In this document: piece by piece, positions 49,917-62,688 of the stretch
Numbering within the stretch: position 1 is the stretch's first letter
How the letters are laid out: the number at the start of each line of letters is the position of its first letter
From: Trema orientale
Lineage: Eukaryota > Streptophyta > Magnoliopsida > Rosales > Cannabaceae
NCBI GenBank assembly: GCA_002914845.1
Contig: JXTC01000021.1
Span: 1,007,103-1,071,102, forward strand
Reading direction: 5' to 3'
Length of the DNA stretch: 64,000 nt
Notes under the pieces: model-generated
Told to the model about the DNA's origin: nothing
The model's input: the letters and a program-made list of their open reading frames with translations, nothing else
Databases searched by the model: none
Program-made: the position numbers and the translations under genes

Positions 49917-50826
49917 GGGAAGTGGTATAGATGTGGTTTTTTTTTTCTTTTTTAATATATTTTTTAAAATATATGTTTTAATTGTTGGGTCAATTGGTTT
50001 GATCTTCTCTAGATCAATGGGCGAGTTTGGGGTTTTCCTATATTTATTCTCTTTGTTAATCCAACATTTTTCCTTTTTTTTTGTCCCCCTCCACTAACAG
50101 GTGATCCATTAATTTTACCACCCTTGGGGATTTGTGTATATTTGGAAATTAAAAGAATAGTGAATATATATTTTGTGATTTTGGTTTTCTCTTTTGTAGT
50201 TGTTTGGAAATTAATTTGTCAAAAAATATTTCAATATATATCAAAAGATTGGTACTTAATTTTGTACTAACAATAAAGGGTTCGAACCCACCCAAGAGGT
50301 CAAAATGTTACCAATATATATTTATATCTATCTAATATAATTAAAAAAAAACCAATAATTAGGTGTCAATCAACATGCTTGCTTGATTCCTTTATTTAAT
50401 TACTTTTTTTTCTTTCGTTTTTTGTTTTTTTTTTCCTTTCTCTTTTTAATCTATATAAGGAAGATTGGTTTTGAGCAGATTCTTTTGATGAGCTGGTGTG
50501 AATGTTATTCGACATGTATCAATTTTTCTTTTTGACTTTAAGATAATTTCCTGAAAACTTACATGTGTACAAAAAACTTACACGTAGAATAAGTTAAAAG
50601 TTATTTTCCTTCTCTTTATTTGCCGACTGTTTCAACGGCAGTATTCTTATATCTCAGGTTTATTATTTTTGTTATTTTTTTATTAGTGTTGTGTCATCAT
50701 CTTATTCAGTGCCTCGATCTCTATAATATTTGGTGGAAATTGTAGAAATAACATTTTTCTTTTTTTTCCTCATCTTTATAATTATTAAACGTGAAAAATT
50801 TTGCCAACAGGAGCGGGCACGTGCCC

Positions 50827-50862
<36 letters not shown>

Positions 50863-53800
50863 GTTAAGAAGCAGTAATAGAACTGCCCCATAAATGAACT
50901 ATATACTATATAGTTGTTTATCAAAAAAATGAACTATATACTTGCCCTAATCAATAAAAGTAGACATACGCGTAGATGGTGCCTCGCAATTTTACACTAC
51001 AGTATATATTCCATTACAATATATATACTTTGTCAACAACTGAAAAACTTCTGTAATAAAAAATATATATGTTATTTTGTGTGTATATATTTGACAGTAA
51101 TAAAAAATATCATTGTTATGATCCTTTGTCATAACTTCGGTGGTACCAAAATTTTGCTTCCAACAAATTCAGATAAGTGATTTGGACACACAACTCCCTC
51201 TCTAACCAGAAATTATGACAAATTGAAGAATAAAAAGAAAAAGTATAAATTGAGGGAACACATATTTCCTAGCTAGATTATGATGATTTGCATACGGGTC
51301 CCCCAAACTTAAATGTATATATATGAAACATATATCATTATTATTTAGCATGAAAGAATCAAAATGATAACCAGAGAGTGAGAGACCTTCCTTGCCTTAG
51401 AAGACAACAATGAAATCAAGTTAATTAGTACCATTATTTCCCAGCAATTATGGAAAAGAAGATTAGCGTTATTACTGACAGAAACACAAAAAGAAAGGAA
51501 ATAACTCTAACAAAATAGAAAAGAAAAGAAAAAAAAAAAAAAAGAAGTAAACCACACCAAAATGTATTTGACTAAAGTCTAAAGCATTAAAGATATCAAT
51601 ACTTGGTGGGAATTAATAGAGATGGCCTTGTGGTACTCAGTACTCGGGTAATGATAACATTTGGCGGGCATTGGTTTGTGTTCCCACATGAAGCTGTCTA
51701 GACATATATATGCATGTTAATTATATACATGATCTGTTATCCTATATGATTTGCCAACACTCTTTTTCTTAAAGTATACTTTGTTGCTCAAGGGCTATCA
51801 TTCATTTTAGCTACTTAACTTCACGTAGTAGGAAAAGCTGTCGACATTATCATCAACAGCTTAGATTCGCTTTCATTAAAAATAACCCCACACCCCAATG
51901 ACTACTTCAACCCACGATAACATTTCCTATATAGCAAAGCACGTCTAGGGTTGTCTTTATAAAAGTGTTCCTTTTACAACAGAGAAAATTAAAAGTATGA
52001 CCTTAAAATCTTGCTGATAATTAAGAGTATATATTTAAACTAGAAGTGTGAAGTCGGTGACTTTTTTTTAAAATATGTTTCTAAGATTTTGGCTAATGAA
52101 ACAATATCATTTTACTTGTTTGTATGAATGATAATTAATGAATTAATTAACACGTAGATTATTTTTAATTAAACAAGAAGCTAATGCGGAAGACATGGCC
52201 GGGTCAAACAAGCTGTCGTGGACCGACCACATATGCGGAAGTAATTTTTTACAGCTCAGCGTTGAATTTTGTAACATCTCTGACCTCATTCGTTAAAAGT
52301 TTTAAACTAAATAAGCCATGATATATCTGTTCCAAGTTTCAAGCCCAACAATTTTCTTTTTTCGTTATTCCAAAAGAAAAATGACGATGATAGATTCGGG
52401 TACGGGTTGTTAGACTTAGATGCTTACTGGTATAGCCTTTTAAATCTCCTAATCGTCACAGGTGGGTGACTGACAATGACTGACAGCACTAAGGGGACCC
52501 TTTTGAACTCAACACGTGGCACAACATAACATAAACAAACAACCAGCTGACAGCTCCCTGTGCTACAATCTACATCATTGGAGTATCTAGCTCTAGATGT
52601 TGGATTTGGTCTATTTTTCGAGTGCTTGGTCACTATAGTCACATGATTTTCCTTGATGAAAATTTTCACGACAAGGCGACAACCTTAGGAGGCGACTAAG
52701 CTTTTCAATACATTGATTCGTCTTCTGTTTGAGAGTACAAGTTTGTTTTTTTATTTACCACCCAAGACATTAGCGGGATTGGCTCCAAACACAAGGAGTC
52801 AAAAAGACAAAATTTGAAACCTTGCTTGTTCGAGTCTTTGACTTCTTACCTTATTATTACCGCCTTCATTCACTTATTCGTCATCTTCTTTTACGAGCTA
52901 TCTCTTTCGGCTATGCTAAAAGGGCAAGCAAGATTTTGCATGCTTATGTTTAATTCAAAGCAAACTGTTTTAAATGTGGGACAATTCTTAAGACATACCT
53001 GGACAACTTTTACATCAAACAGACTAGACTCGGAGTCCCTTTTTATAGCACAAGCTCAAAATATGTTCCAATATAACCTATTGACATCAGTTTAATGTCT
53101 TTTTTGGCTGTTTTGTATTATCATAATCGATAATTTTGACCTCACCAAATTCAATGTCATGTTCAGCTTCTACATTCCTAGGATAGTACTTAAGAGACAA
53201 TTTTTGTCATTTAACTTCCCTAGTTCCAATAAATGGTTAAATTCGGTAGATCCCACCTAAAAACGGAAGCGAAAAGGAGGAAAGAAAATAAGGAGGAAAC
53301 AAAGCGAAGAAATGAGCTAGTCCGTGGACAGCCAAATATTTCTGGAAGAGAATATAGAAAAATTGAAACCAAGCAATAGTAACAATGTGCAGGCCAAAAT
53401 TTTCTCAAGGTAATAAAGATAAAGCATGCACCATAGAGACTAAAAACCTACACTACACATAATTATGAGACATGAACTAAGAACTCCATCCTTCCGAATG
53501 ATGCCAAGGCAGTCAAATTACTAATTAGCGCTAAGCAGCTACTAAGCAAATGATGGAGTACAGGGGGGAAAAAAAAGTCACTAAAATGAATTGGCAAAGA
53601 CCTAAACTTAGGAATATCTAAGAGTTAAAAGATTTTAACTAATAGTATTTAAGTGTTGGATTGATATAATTGCAACCAATTGTCCGAGAAGACTAGTATT
53701 ATTTTGAGTAGTTATTATCCACTTGCTGCGTTCAAAAGCCAGCAAACTGAACCGTGCTACTGAAACACTGAACACAGAATTGCCACAAAAGCAGGACAAA

Positions 53801-54037
53801 ATCTAGCTACTATGCAAAATGGGATAAAAAACCAATGAGAGTGAAGCATCTTCTCTTGTATGATACCGGAACTTATTAGTACATGGAGCATACTTTCATC
53901 AGGGTATATTATTCTACTTCGGAAAAACTGGAATATTCCATTGTCAAAAACGAAACCATGTAGATACCCTTTAACATCACTTCTACACGAGTTTGAATTC
54001 TTAAAAAAGAAAGATACAATCAGAGAAATCAAAAAAA
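49917..54037. other. Intergenic between the neprosin and PPR genes
   Basis: The first several hundred bases are the neprosin 3' UTR and flank (an AATAAA lies at about 50272). A (TG)n/(TA)n run is at 50829-50862 and an A-rich stretch at 51520-51545. I see no other gene. The 3' UTR of the minus-strand PPR gene lies just below 54038. Confidence 0.5.
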
Positions 54038-55969
54038 TCAGTCCACGCATATCGCCTCAAGCAACTTCTTACTGGCCTCACTCACTTCCAAATCCTCCAT
54101 TTTCAACCGGCGACGCATTACAGGGCTTGTCCTTCCAGCAGCAGCATAAGTTCTTATTAATGATTCAAACACCTCAACCTCTAAGGTATCTACAACCTTC
54201 TTCTGAAGCTCCAGAAAACCTTCTGCACCATCTACATCTTTCTCTTGCTCAAAATTCTGCATCAAACTTCCGACAACATCAGTGGGTGGGATCCACTTCT
54301 CACCATCCCCTCTGCCAGCAGAAATTGCATTGGCAACACAATCAACTGCTGATTTAAAATCTCCATTCCTCAAATAGTAATCAAGAAAGATCTCCCAGGT
54401 TTTCACATTGGGTTTGGCCCCTCTTCGGCGAGCATGTTCTTTCAGCTCCTCAGCCTTCTCTAGTAAACCATCTTTAGCATAAGCTCCAATAAGAGTATTT
54501 GCAACTCGAATATCATACGTTGAGCACCTCGATTCCCATTCCCTGAAACATTTCTCTGCACCTGGTAGATCTTTCAAATTAACCAAAACTTGAATCATGT
54601 TTAAGTAGCTTACATTTGGAGTTTTAGGAAATGCCAATCTCAATGATCGCCATATCCGATAAACTTCTAGCAGATTTCCTATTCGACCATACAATGTAAT
54701 TAAGAACTGAAAAGCAGAATGATCTCTTTGTGCGTTTTGCTTCTCCAATTCCTTGAGAGCACTTTCAGCCTTCTCAAACAGGCGAGCATCAGCATAAATT
54801 GATGCTAAGTTGCTATATGTGGTCCAATCGCTGACAACTCGGCCATCCCTCTTGATCTCATCAACAACCCTTTCGACCCCAGAGACATCATTCACAGCAG
54901 CAAGAGCCCGCATCCAGACGTTATATGAAAAAGAATCCAGTACAACATTGCTGGCCTTCATTTCTTGTATGATGGCAGGTACTTTTTCTGGTTGCCCAAT
55001 TTTTTCATAAAGGGTCATAAGGCTATTATAAGGCATAGAGCTCAAAGGAAGATTGAGTTCTTTCATCTTCTCCATAAGAGCTTCAGCTTCTTCAGTCATC
55101 AATTCCTTGCAGTAACAATTAAGTAGGGCACCGTAGCAGAGATGGTTCTTTGAAGATTCAGGACGATTAACGAAATAATTCTCTGCAGCAGGAATCCCCG
55201 TAGTTTTCGCAATTAAATCGAGATGTATAGCCTGATCACTGACTGTCTTGTTCATTCCCCTTTTAGCCATAGTTTCTGAAAGCTGCAATATAAATCAGTT
55301 TAAGAAGGGGAGAACAAAAAATAGGAAAGGAGCCAACAGAAGGGTCTGGAACCAGTCAGGAGTTTTATACCAAAAAATGATTTCTATTCCTTATGAGAAC
55401 TAAGAGCCAATCGACCCAATCTTTACATTGCAAAAGAATGCTATCTTAAATTACTGCAAGTCAACAATATGCAACTTCCACTAGGGATAGACAAAAATTA
55501 ACAATACACGAGCACTGTTGAGCTTAACCCTGAATAACATATTCACTCTGTTTAAAGATCCCATTTGAGGCCTGTTTACTAATTCATACTGGGCCGTAAT
55601 TGAAATGGAAATAAAAACAAGTGATTTCTTATCTCATTCATTCGTGTATTTACTTACACGTTTAGGATATGTTTTGGTGAATCCCTCACATAATTATCGA
55701 ACTTAGGAAGTGATAACTCAAATTTTGATTCCTTCTCATTCATCTCCAAATCACATCCCTATACGACTCCTTTCATTACAGATTAGTAAATACGCCCCAA
55801 ATCTAAATTACAGTTTTTCCGTTGTTTATAACATAGCGACTCTACACAGGTCCAATTTTATACAACGATCCTAAGTGACCCTTTTCAAAACTACAGAAGT
55901 AAGTATCCTACGAAAGCCCAAGTGCCCAACTATTATAAAAAAAAAACTTTCTTGAACTCAAATTGTATG

Positions 55970-56012
<43 letters not shown>

Positions 56013-56322
56013 GAAGCTATAGTGACCAGTAAAACAGTTCCAGTAAAATACAGATACTTGATTGAGATAAAAGAATGGGAATGGGATTACATAATACCTT
56101 GAGAGCAGAGCAGTAAAGGTTTCGTTCTCGAAGCTTCTTCAGGGTGTCATCAACCTCCCATTTGTAGACTCGCTTTCGGGACTTGAGGAACTGATTGAGT
56201 TGTTGCCGAACGCTGACCTCCGAGCTGCCATCTTTGAAGAGTCTCCTGTACAGAGCTTCCTCCAAATACTTGCTCGACCGCTTCGTCACGCTCTTGCTGC
56301 GCCCCAATAGCTGAAGAGCCAT
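54038..56322 (-). CDS. P-class pentatricopeptide repeat protein, probably mitochondrial, two exons
   Basis: Exon 1 is 56322-56098 (75 codons) and exon 2 is 55282-54038 (414 codons plus stop), giving 489 residues. The GT-AG junction is in frame (YCSALK|LSETMAKRGMNK). The N-terminus MALQLLGRSKSVTKRSSKYL is basic and Ser-rich, fitting an organelle-targeted start. Tandem 35-residue PPR motifs fill about 110-400 (CYGALLNCYCKELMTEEAEA, PYNSLMTLYEKIGQPEKVPA, AFQFLITLYGRIGNLLEVYR, VANTLIGAYAKDGLLEKAEE). The conserved end is MRRRLKMEDLEVSEASKKLL. It closely resembles the Arabidopsis At1g60770 type by memory. Such proteins bind organelle RNA, but the target is unknown. Codons upstream of 56322 stay open but offer only TTG, so this ATG is the start. 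The 815-bp intron holds a MITE. Confidence 0.93.
55564..55802. mobile_element. MITE inside the PPR gene intron
   Basis: The left end TTTGAGGCCTGTTTACTAAT mirrors the right end, GATTTGGGGCGTATTTACTA on the minus strand. It is about 240 bp, noncoding, and lies mid-intron away from both splice sites. The GGCC-GTTT-type end suggests a hAT derivative. Confidence 0.7.
55987..56011. repeat. (TA)n(CA)n microsatellite in the PPR intron
   Basis: TATATATATATATATA followed by CACACACACACA, about 90 bp inside the intron from exon 1. Confidence 0.85.
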
Positions 56323-56342
56323 ACTCTCACTCTCCTCCAAAA

Positions 56343-56352
56343 TTAGGGTTTT
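56343..56352 (-). promoter_or_regulatory. Telo-box in the PPR gene leader
   Basis: The minus strand reads AAACCCTAAT about 20 bp before the ATG, with a weaker AAAACCCTGAT copy at about 56373. AAACCCTA boxes are common just upstream of plant genes for translation and organelle biogenesis, which agrees with a PPR gene. Confidence 0.6.
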
Positions 56353-57377
56353 TGCTCAGATCAGATCAATCAAAAACCCTGATTGCTGTCGAAGCGCAAG
56401 AATTAGAACACCGATGAATGATTGATGCCCCAGCCTCGTTGGAAAAGAACCCGGTGGGCCTGCAATTTGGGTTTGGTTCTGGGCTGAGGGAGGGGGAATA
56501 GGGTCCAATTATGTTTGCCGATCTGAAGCCGCATAATCGGAAGTATTTGACAAACACCACTTATTTTACCCAATTTATCATTTATAATAAAATCAAATTT
56601 CATGTTCATACCTTTACGTTTTTGTTATTATCAACATTAACCTTCAGATTTATAAAAAATTATATACTTTATGGGTTAATCTTTTTATTAATATGTTTAC
56701 CAAAATACCCTTTAATGTTTAAATATATATTTGAAAAGATGTTCCATTTTGAGACTTATTTAAAATCGGTAAATATGTTTTGATAAATTTGTTTCTGAAT
56801 AATCTTTGATATTTTGTATGTTTTTGCTTTTTAAAAAAAAAATTACTTAAAGAAATCAATTTTTCACTATCTTATTTTTGTCTTGCAAACTGTTAAGATA
56901 CATTTGTTAAAAACATCATGTAAATGATACATGCTCTTTTTAGTTTGCTTTTAATAATAAAGTTACAAAAACGAAACACTACAATGGATCGAGCACTAAG
57001 ATATGGAGATATGGAGGCCAAAACATGATTTTATAATAATTTGAGGGCCAAGATAGAGACTTTTTTAAATCCATAAATAACAAAAAGAGCAATGTAATGA
57101 CCAAATTGGGAAACTTTTATAGAATGTGTGTCTTCAAATGGGCTTATTTCAAAAGTTACGAGCCAAAGTAGGATTCAGTGTAAGATCAGAGGGCTAAAGA
57201 TGGATTTTACGCAAAAAAAAATAAAAATAAAAATATATCATTAAAAGGTCCTTTTGGTCAAAATTACTCCTAGTTATGTCCAATTCACTTTTAATCATGG
57301 AATATTGTCATAAATAGCAGAAAGTGCTCTTAAAACGCAATTACTCAATTAGCAAATTCTTTTTTCGTGTCCCGTTA

Positions 57378-57419
<42 letters not shown>

Positions 57420-57949
57420 TTTTTTACACATTGGGAATAGAGGAATTAAACTCTAGAGTTCAACATTAGAGGTATGTGTAGTTACCAATCAAGTTAAGTC
57501 TGCGACCACATATTCCATTACTCTCGTATAAGGGTAAACTCGGGAAAACCTAAGTCACTTTTTTTTTCTTTTTTGGAAAAAAAGTACTCCTTCACAACCC
57601 ATAATAAGGTAAACTTATAAAACCGGAAATAAAGAAATCGAGGTACTTACATTATCAAATACTACTTTTATTATTTTAATTTACAGTGGGTTTTTCTCTT
57701 GGAATTGTAATCTTGAGAATTTGGATTTAGTTTTATTATAATTTTCATTTTTAGAAAAATAAAGAAAAAAAGAGAGAAAGATGAACATGGGTGAATAGGA
57801 TTGATAATTCGTGTTATCGTGTCGTGCTCAGGTCAAACATAGTTATGATATAACATGATAATACTACAACTTAAACATGACACGATTAATAAATTTGTTA
57901 AAAACTTCAATTCGAGCACGACATGAATAATATACATATAATATGACGC
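56353..57949. other. Intergenic
   Basis: No gene is recognised. A (CT)n tract followed by a T-run lies at 57380-57425. From about 57800, CGTGTCGTGCTCAGGTC and similar words suggest the left part of an older relative of the next element. Confidence 0.5.
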
Positions 57950-57958
57950 AACACGTAT

Positions 57959-58557
57959 TAGGGTGCCAATTCGGGTTACGACACGACGACACGACACGGA
58001 CACGACACGATTTTTTGCGGGTTAGGGTTGAAGAAAAATGGGTGCGGGTCGACCAACCTGACATGAAAAAAACGGGTCGGGTTCGGGTCAACTCGCTTGA
58101 CACGAACTTGACCCGTTTGACCCGCCAACAAATATATATATAATTAAATTATAAAAATATTTTTTATTAATTTATTTATGACTATTATTATAGATATATT
58201 TAATTTGTATAATGTAAGTGTTTGGGATTATAAGTTATTAATTATATTTATAAATTACCCCTAATTTATTTATTTTAAAATGAGATAATAATAACCTTAG
58301 AAAAAGAAAATATAAGTAAAAAAATACGGGTCATAGCGGGTTGACGGGTCAAAATCGGGTTGTGGGTATGATCTTATTCACCAAAGCGAGTTGTGCGGGT
58401 CGGGTTCGGGTCAACCCGTTTTAGGTGCGGGTCGGGTTAGTGTTGATGGTTTTCTGACACGACGGGTCACGGGTTGGAATCAGGTTGACATAATTTATGT
58501 ATATATTAGACTTCAACCCGACACGAACCCGACCCGTCGACACGAATTGACACCCCT
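57959..58557. mobile_element. MULE-like non-autonomous TIR element, 599 bp, with 9-bp target duplication
   Basis: The left end TAGGGTGCCAATTCGGGTTA and the right end (minus strand) AGGGGTGTCAATTCGTGTCG are inverted repeats. Both arms are rich in CACGACACG and GGGTCGGGTT words. AACACGTAT occurs at 57950-57958 and again at 58558-58566, a perfect 9-bp direct repeat as made by Mutator-like transposases. No open frame for a transposase. Confidence 0.82.
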
Positions 58558-60925
58558 AACACGTATAACCCATTTAATAAATATGTCATGTATCATATTA
58601 TGACTTATTTGATACGATTATTCAAAATTACATGATCACTCAAATTTGACACAATTATAAACTAATTAATTCAACTAAACACATAAATATATTTGGAATT
58701 AATCAAAATTACATTAAAAATATTAAAATGTTCATAAATATGTCTTATTTGCGTACGACACTGAAACGAAAATAATCTATTTAATTAAATGTAATACAAT
58801 ATTGATTTTGGGCTAAACTTAAATAAATTAACTCGAAACTCATCCGTTTATTATTTATGTTACACATATCAAATGAAATTAATACGAAAATTAAATAAGT
58901 CACCAAAACTTATTTATTTTATATTATTTTCAAATCATATTATGTAGAAAATTGTCACCCTATGAAGGAGGCCTAGCCTCTCTCCCTTGCACTAAATTTT
59001 AAATACAATGCTAACATGGAAGTGAAAGCTGAGATATCCTCTTTTTTCTTTCCTCTTTTTTGAGGAAGTAGTTAGAATTGTGGAGACTCATGAACTGGAA
59101 CCGAACCATTAGAAAAGTGGCATAATATTTTTTGAGCCAAAGTCGTAAATCAAAAGATCGTGGTCCATGTATTTGGATCCGCCGAGTGCTGAAGATTCTA
59201 GATTTCTAGCATTATTGGCTTGTTCCTTGTTGCTATTACCCCGAACCGTCTGGATGGTCTCCGTTTTTTCTTGATTCACACGCATTTTTCAACACGTTCT
59301 AAAGATTGTATTAGCTTTACAAAACCAAGGAATCATCTATTACGTCACATGATTATTCTGGTGAATTAATGGAGTCGTAGGTGATTAATTATGTGTTTAT
59401 TTAATCTATTCTCTAGCATTCGCGCACATAGATGATAGAATTCAGTTGAATCAATTTTCATAAAATCTCTAATGATAAACAATAATTTAATTTATGCTTT
59501 AGAAGTTTCCGAAATGTAAATAAATGTTGATCATTAAAATGAAAATAAAAAATTGCGGACCTTTTACTTTTTAGATCCGGCTGGACACCTTCACGTGGCC
59601 CACGTACGAATTACATCAAACGTGCCTTCCGGGACCACTCAAATAGTCAAATATTTCATTCTCACTAATTACATTAATAGATTCTGAATAGTGACTGTTG
59701 CATTAGTCTCGTCTTGAATTTTCAATTTATACAATATCTAAATTACATAATTATTGTAAAAATAATTTTTTGTCATAAATTATTAAATATTTAATGAAAA
59801 TAAGTTATTATAAGACGTATAATTTGATAATCGTAATAAAAAAAATAAAATTTTGAATTTTCAACTTACATAATAAATTATCAAAATTTATATAATTATT
59901 GTAATAATGACTATTTTTTTCCATAAACTGTTGAATTTTTAATAGAATTGAATCATGTGCAAAACATACCGTTTGGTTTTCATGGTTGAAAATAAGATCT
60001 CATATATGTAAATAACGTCAATTTATACACTTTGTTCACGACTATTTTCTGTCATAAAAACTAATAATTTGTAACACATGGACCATAATTTATGAATCAT
60101 TATTATTTAAATTGAAAGTTCAAGTTTAAACAGTACAAGTCAAGGGCCAATATTATAATTAACCCTTTAATATATTAATGTCCCATTTTTCTATTTAATT
60201 ATTTTTAAAAAACAAATAATTATTAGTTTATCAACCGAGTGGAGCTCCTTTTTTTTTTTTTTTTTTTTTTGCTCCGAAGTAGAGCTCCTAATTGATTCAA
60301 TTTGATTAATTCCTAGATTTCTAGAGAAGCTTTATTTCAGAATGGCCGTACGTATTGATATTAATGACATGTGGGAATTGCTAAACGGATAGTTTTATTG
60401 TTAAATCAAGACTAATATAGTATTAAGACCTTTCTAATACAATACTCGTGGCGTATGAAATTTTGTCAAAAGCGTTGATTATTATATACTGTTACTAGAT
60501 AGCAACGCAACGAATAGAGGGTGACCAACTGACCATACTCTGATTATTTATTATTATTATTATTAATTAATTTGTAGTCTAGTGTTGGGGGAGCTCAACT
60601 GTTACGCTTACCACCACCAAAACTCCGTTTGATAATTTTTGTGGTTTTCATCATATTATTATACGCAGCCAAACACGAAATCTCCATGTGACACGCACTG
60701 GACGTGCAACGTTGAAGTTTGACCAAACCCACCCTGATTTTCATGTGCTTGTCATGCACGTACATCACATCGGTATTTCCCTCTCTTCTTAATTGTTTAT
60801 GTTTAAAAACAAAGTAAATTGCATCATTATCTCCCTCTATCAATACGTTTAAAACCAAGTTTTTGTTAAATGTGTCCGAAAGTTATGAAATTTTGGAATA
60901 TGCATACTTTTGTCCCAAACAATCA
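58558..60925. other. Intergenic, AT-rich
   Basis: No gene is recognised. The first 250 bp probably continue the older CACGACACG-type element. A 22-bp T-run lies at 60249-60270. Confidence 0.5.
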
Positions 60926-61107
60926 GAATAATACTATAGGGCACCAATGGTGCCCAGCACCACAGTGATGTGTCAGTCTATCACTGGCTAATCATAATTA
61001 TAATTTAAGTGGGACCCATGTGAGACCCAGTTTATTAATTTAATCATCCAGTAACAAACAGACATGTTACCGTGGTGCTGGGCACCACTGGTGCCCATAG
61101 CATTGCT
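60926..61107. mobile_element. MITE, 182 bp, GGGCACCAATGGTGCCCAGC ends, 10-bp flanking repeat
   Basis: The left CTATAGGGCACCAATGGTGC and the right (minus strand) GCTATGGGCACCAGTGGTGC mirror each other, and each arm is itself palindromic. CAAACAATCA flanks both sides (60916-60925 and 61108-61117), compatible with a 9-10-bp target duplication of the Mutator type. Noncoding. Confidence 0.82.
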
Positions 61108-61165
61108 CAAACAATCATGAATCTTGTAAAAGAAAGTTGAATTGAAGTGGAAGGAAGTATAATTT

Positions 61166-61535
61166 GGGTGACTCCGTTTAATTCACCCATTTCAATGAGT
61201 GTATTTAAATAAAAATTATGAAATGTATTATAATTAGAATGCTAGATATTTAAAGTGAAATTAAGTGAAATATATTGTAATTAGAATGATAGACATTAGA
61301 ATAGACCATTTAAAACACCTCTTAAGCTTCATTCTCGTTCTAAGACACAAAAAACTCATTCTAATGGTTGATGTGACTGATGGACTATTTGAATGGAAAA
61401 ACTGAATTGTTAAAACTAACACACGTTCCAAAAGATCATTTGAATAAAAAAACTGGAATTGTTGAAATAAACACCCATTCCAATAAGTTTTCTATTTTAA
61501 TAGAATGAAATAGGTGAAATAAATAGGGCCACTTC
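61166..61535. mobile_element. TIR element, copy 1 of a nearby pair
   Basis: The left end GACTCCGTTTAATTCACCCA mirrors the right end, AGTGGCCCTATTTATTTCAC on the minus strand. The interior shares GAATGAGTGTATTTAAAT-like, CATTCTAATGGTTGATGTGA and CCATTTGAATGGAAAA segments with copy 2. Confidence 0.7.
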
Positions 61536-61603
61536 TTTTTATTCCATCGAGTATGTATTCAAAAATAAAGTGCTAAAGTATAATGTATAAAGCAAAAAGA
61601 CAT

Positions 61604-61968
61604 AAACTCCGTTTGGTTAACTCATTTGAATGAGTGTATTTAAATGAAAATTGTGGAATGAGTTATAATTAGAATGAGAGACATTTGGAGTGAAATAAAA
61701 TGAAGTGAGTTGTAACTAAAATGTGAGACATTATAATGAATCATTCAAAAATATCTCTTAGGCTCTATTATCATTCCAAGATACCAAAAAATCCATTCTA
61801 ATGATTGATGTGACCGATGGACCATTTGAATGGAAAACTGAATTGTTGAAACAAACACTCATTCCAAAAGACAATTTAAATGAAAAAACTAGAATTATTG
61901 AAACAAATACCAATTCTAATGGATTTTTCATTTGAATGGAATATAATGAGTGAAACAAATGAGGCCTT
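61604..61968. mobile_element. TIR element, copy 2 of a nearby pair
   Basis: AACTCCGTTTGGTTAACTCA at left and, on the minus strand, AAGGCCTCATTTGTTTCACT at right. It is alignable along its length with copy 1 about 440 bp away, in the same orientation, so this may be a duplicated segment or two insertions. Confidence 0.7.
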
Positions 61969-62688
61969 AAAAACTTAACTTTTACGAGAAATAGAGGGGA
62001 AAAAACAAGGATCAATAAATTTATACAAAAATTAAGATGGGATGAGCGACCGTATTTGCCTCAACTTATGAGGGAAAAAAACTTATAGTATTTTGTAAAT
62101 GCCAAATTACAATGAAGGTTAGACCATTTGGTGTTTTGGTTTATTAAAACTATATTAAAATGAATATGCTTGCTATTTATTTGTCGGCTTAGAAGCAAGA
62201 AAAATAAAATAAACTGTTTTAGCACCCATGTTAATGTAAATATGGAAGACACGTAAATTTTATAGTGAATACACCACGTGTTAATGTAAATATGGGAGAC
62301 ACACATAAATTTTATAGCGAATACAAGTCTTTATTAATTTGTAAATTGTAATGTTAAGCACAACTAAATCTCATAATCCTTTTGCTAGTTTCAAATGAAG
62401 TATTTTCTAGGAAAATGGACAAATATGGGTTAATATGTATTGAGCTTGTCTTGGGCTTGGAAGCCCATGTACATTATAAAGTCCAATTGTGAACCTATTT
62501 TCATGAACCATTTTAAAGCTAAAAATTGAGTGGGACCCACATCTTGTTGATGAAAGGTCTTGGTGAATTATTGTTCTCCTCCGCGAGTACATCGATTTCG
62601 TATATTCACACGCTCAAAATGGTGCACGGATGAATGAGAAATTGTTGCTCAAAAGTGCACCATTGAAACAGAAAAAATGAAAGGAAAA
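61969..62688. other. Intergenic
   Basis: No gene is recognised. Near 62621-62663 the words GGTGCAC and GTGCACC form an inverted pair just before the probable LTR. Confidence 0.5.

Noticed and set aside
50276..50296. GGGTTCGAACCC as a possible tRNA T-arm
   Set aside because: It is just a palindrome. No acceptor, D or anticodon arms fit around it.
54810..55010. Plus-strand open frames across the PPR exon (also 53860-54357)
   Set aside because: They are antisense shadows of the PPR coding sequence and its 3' region.
60595..60858. 87-codon minus-strand open frame
   Set aside because: No recognisable domain, no promoter or splice context, and it lies in transposon-rich DNA.
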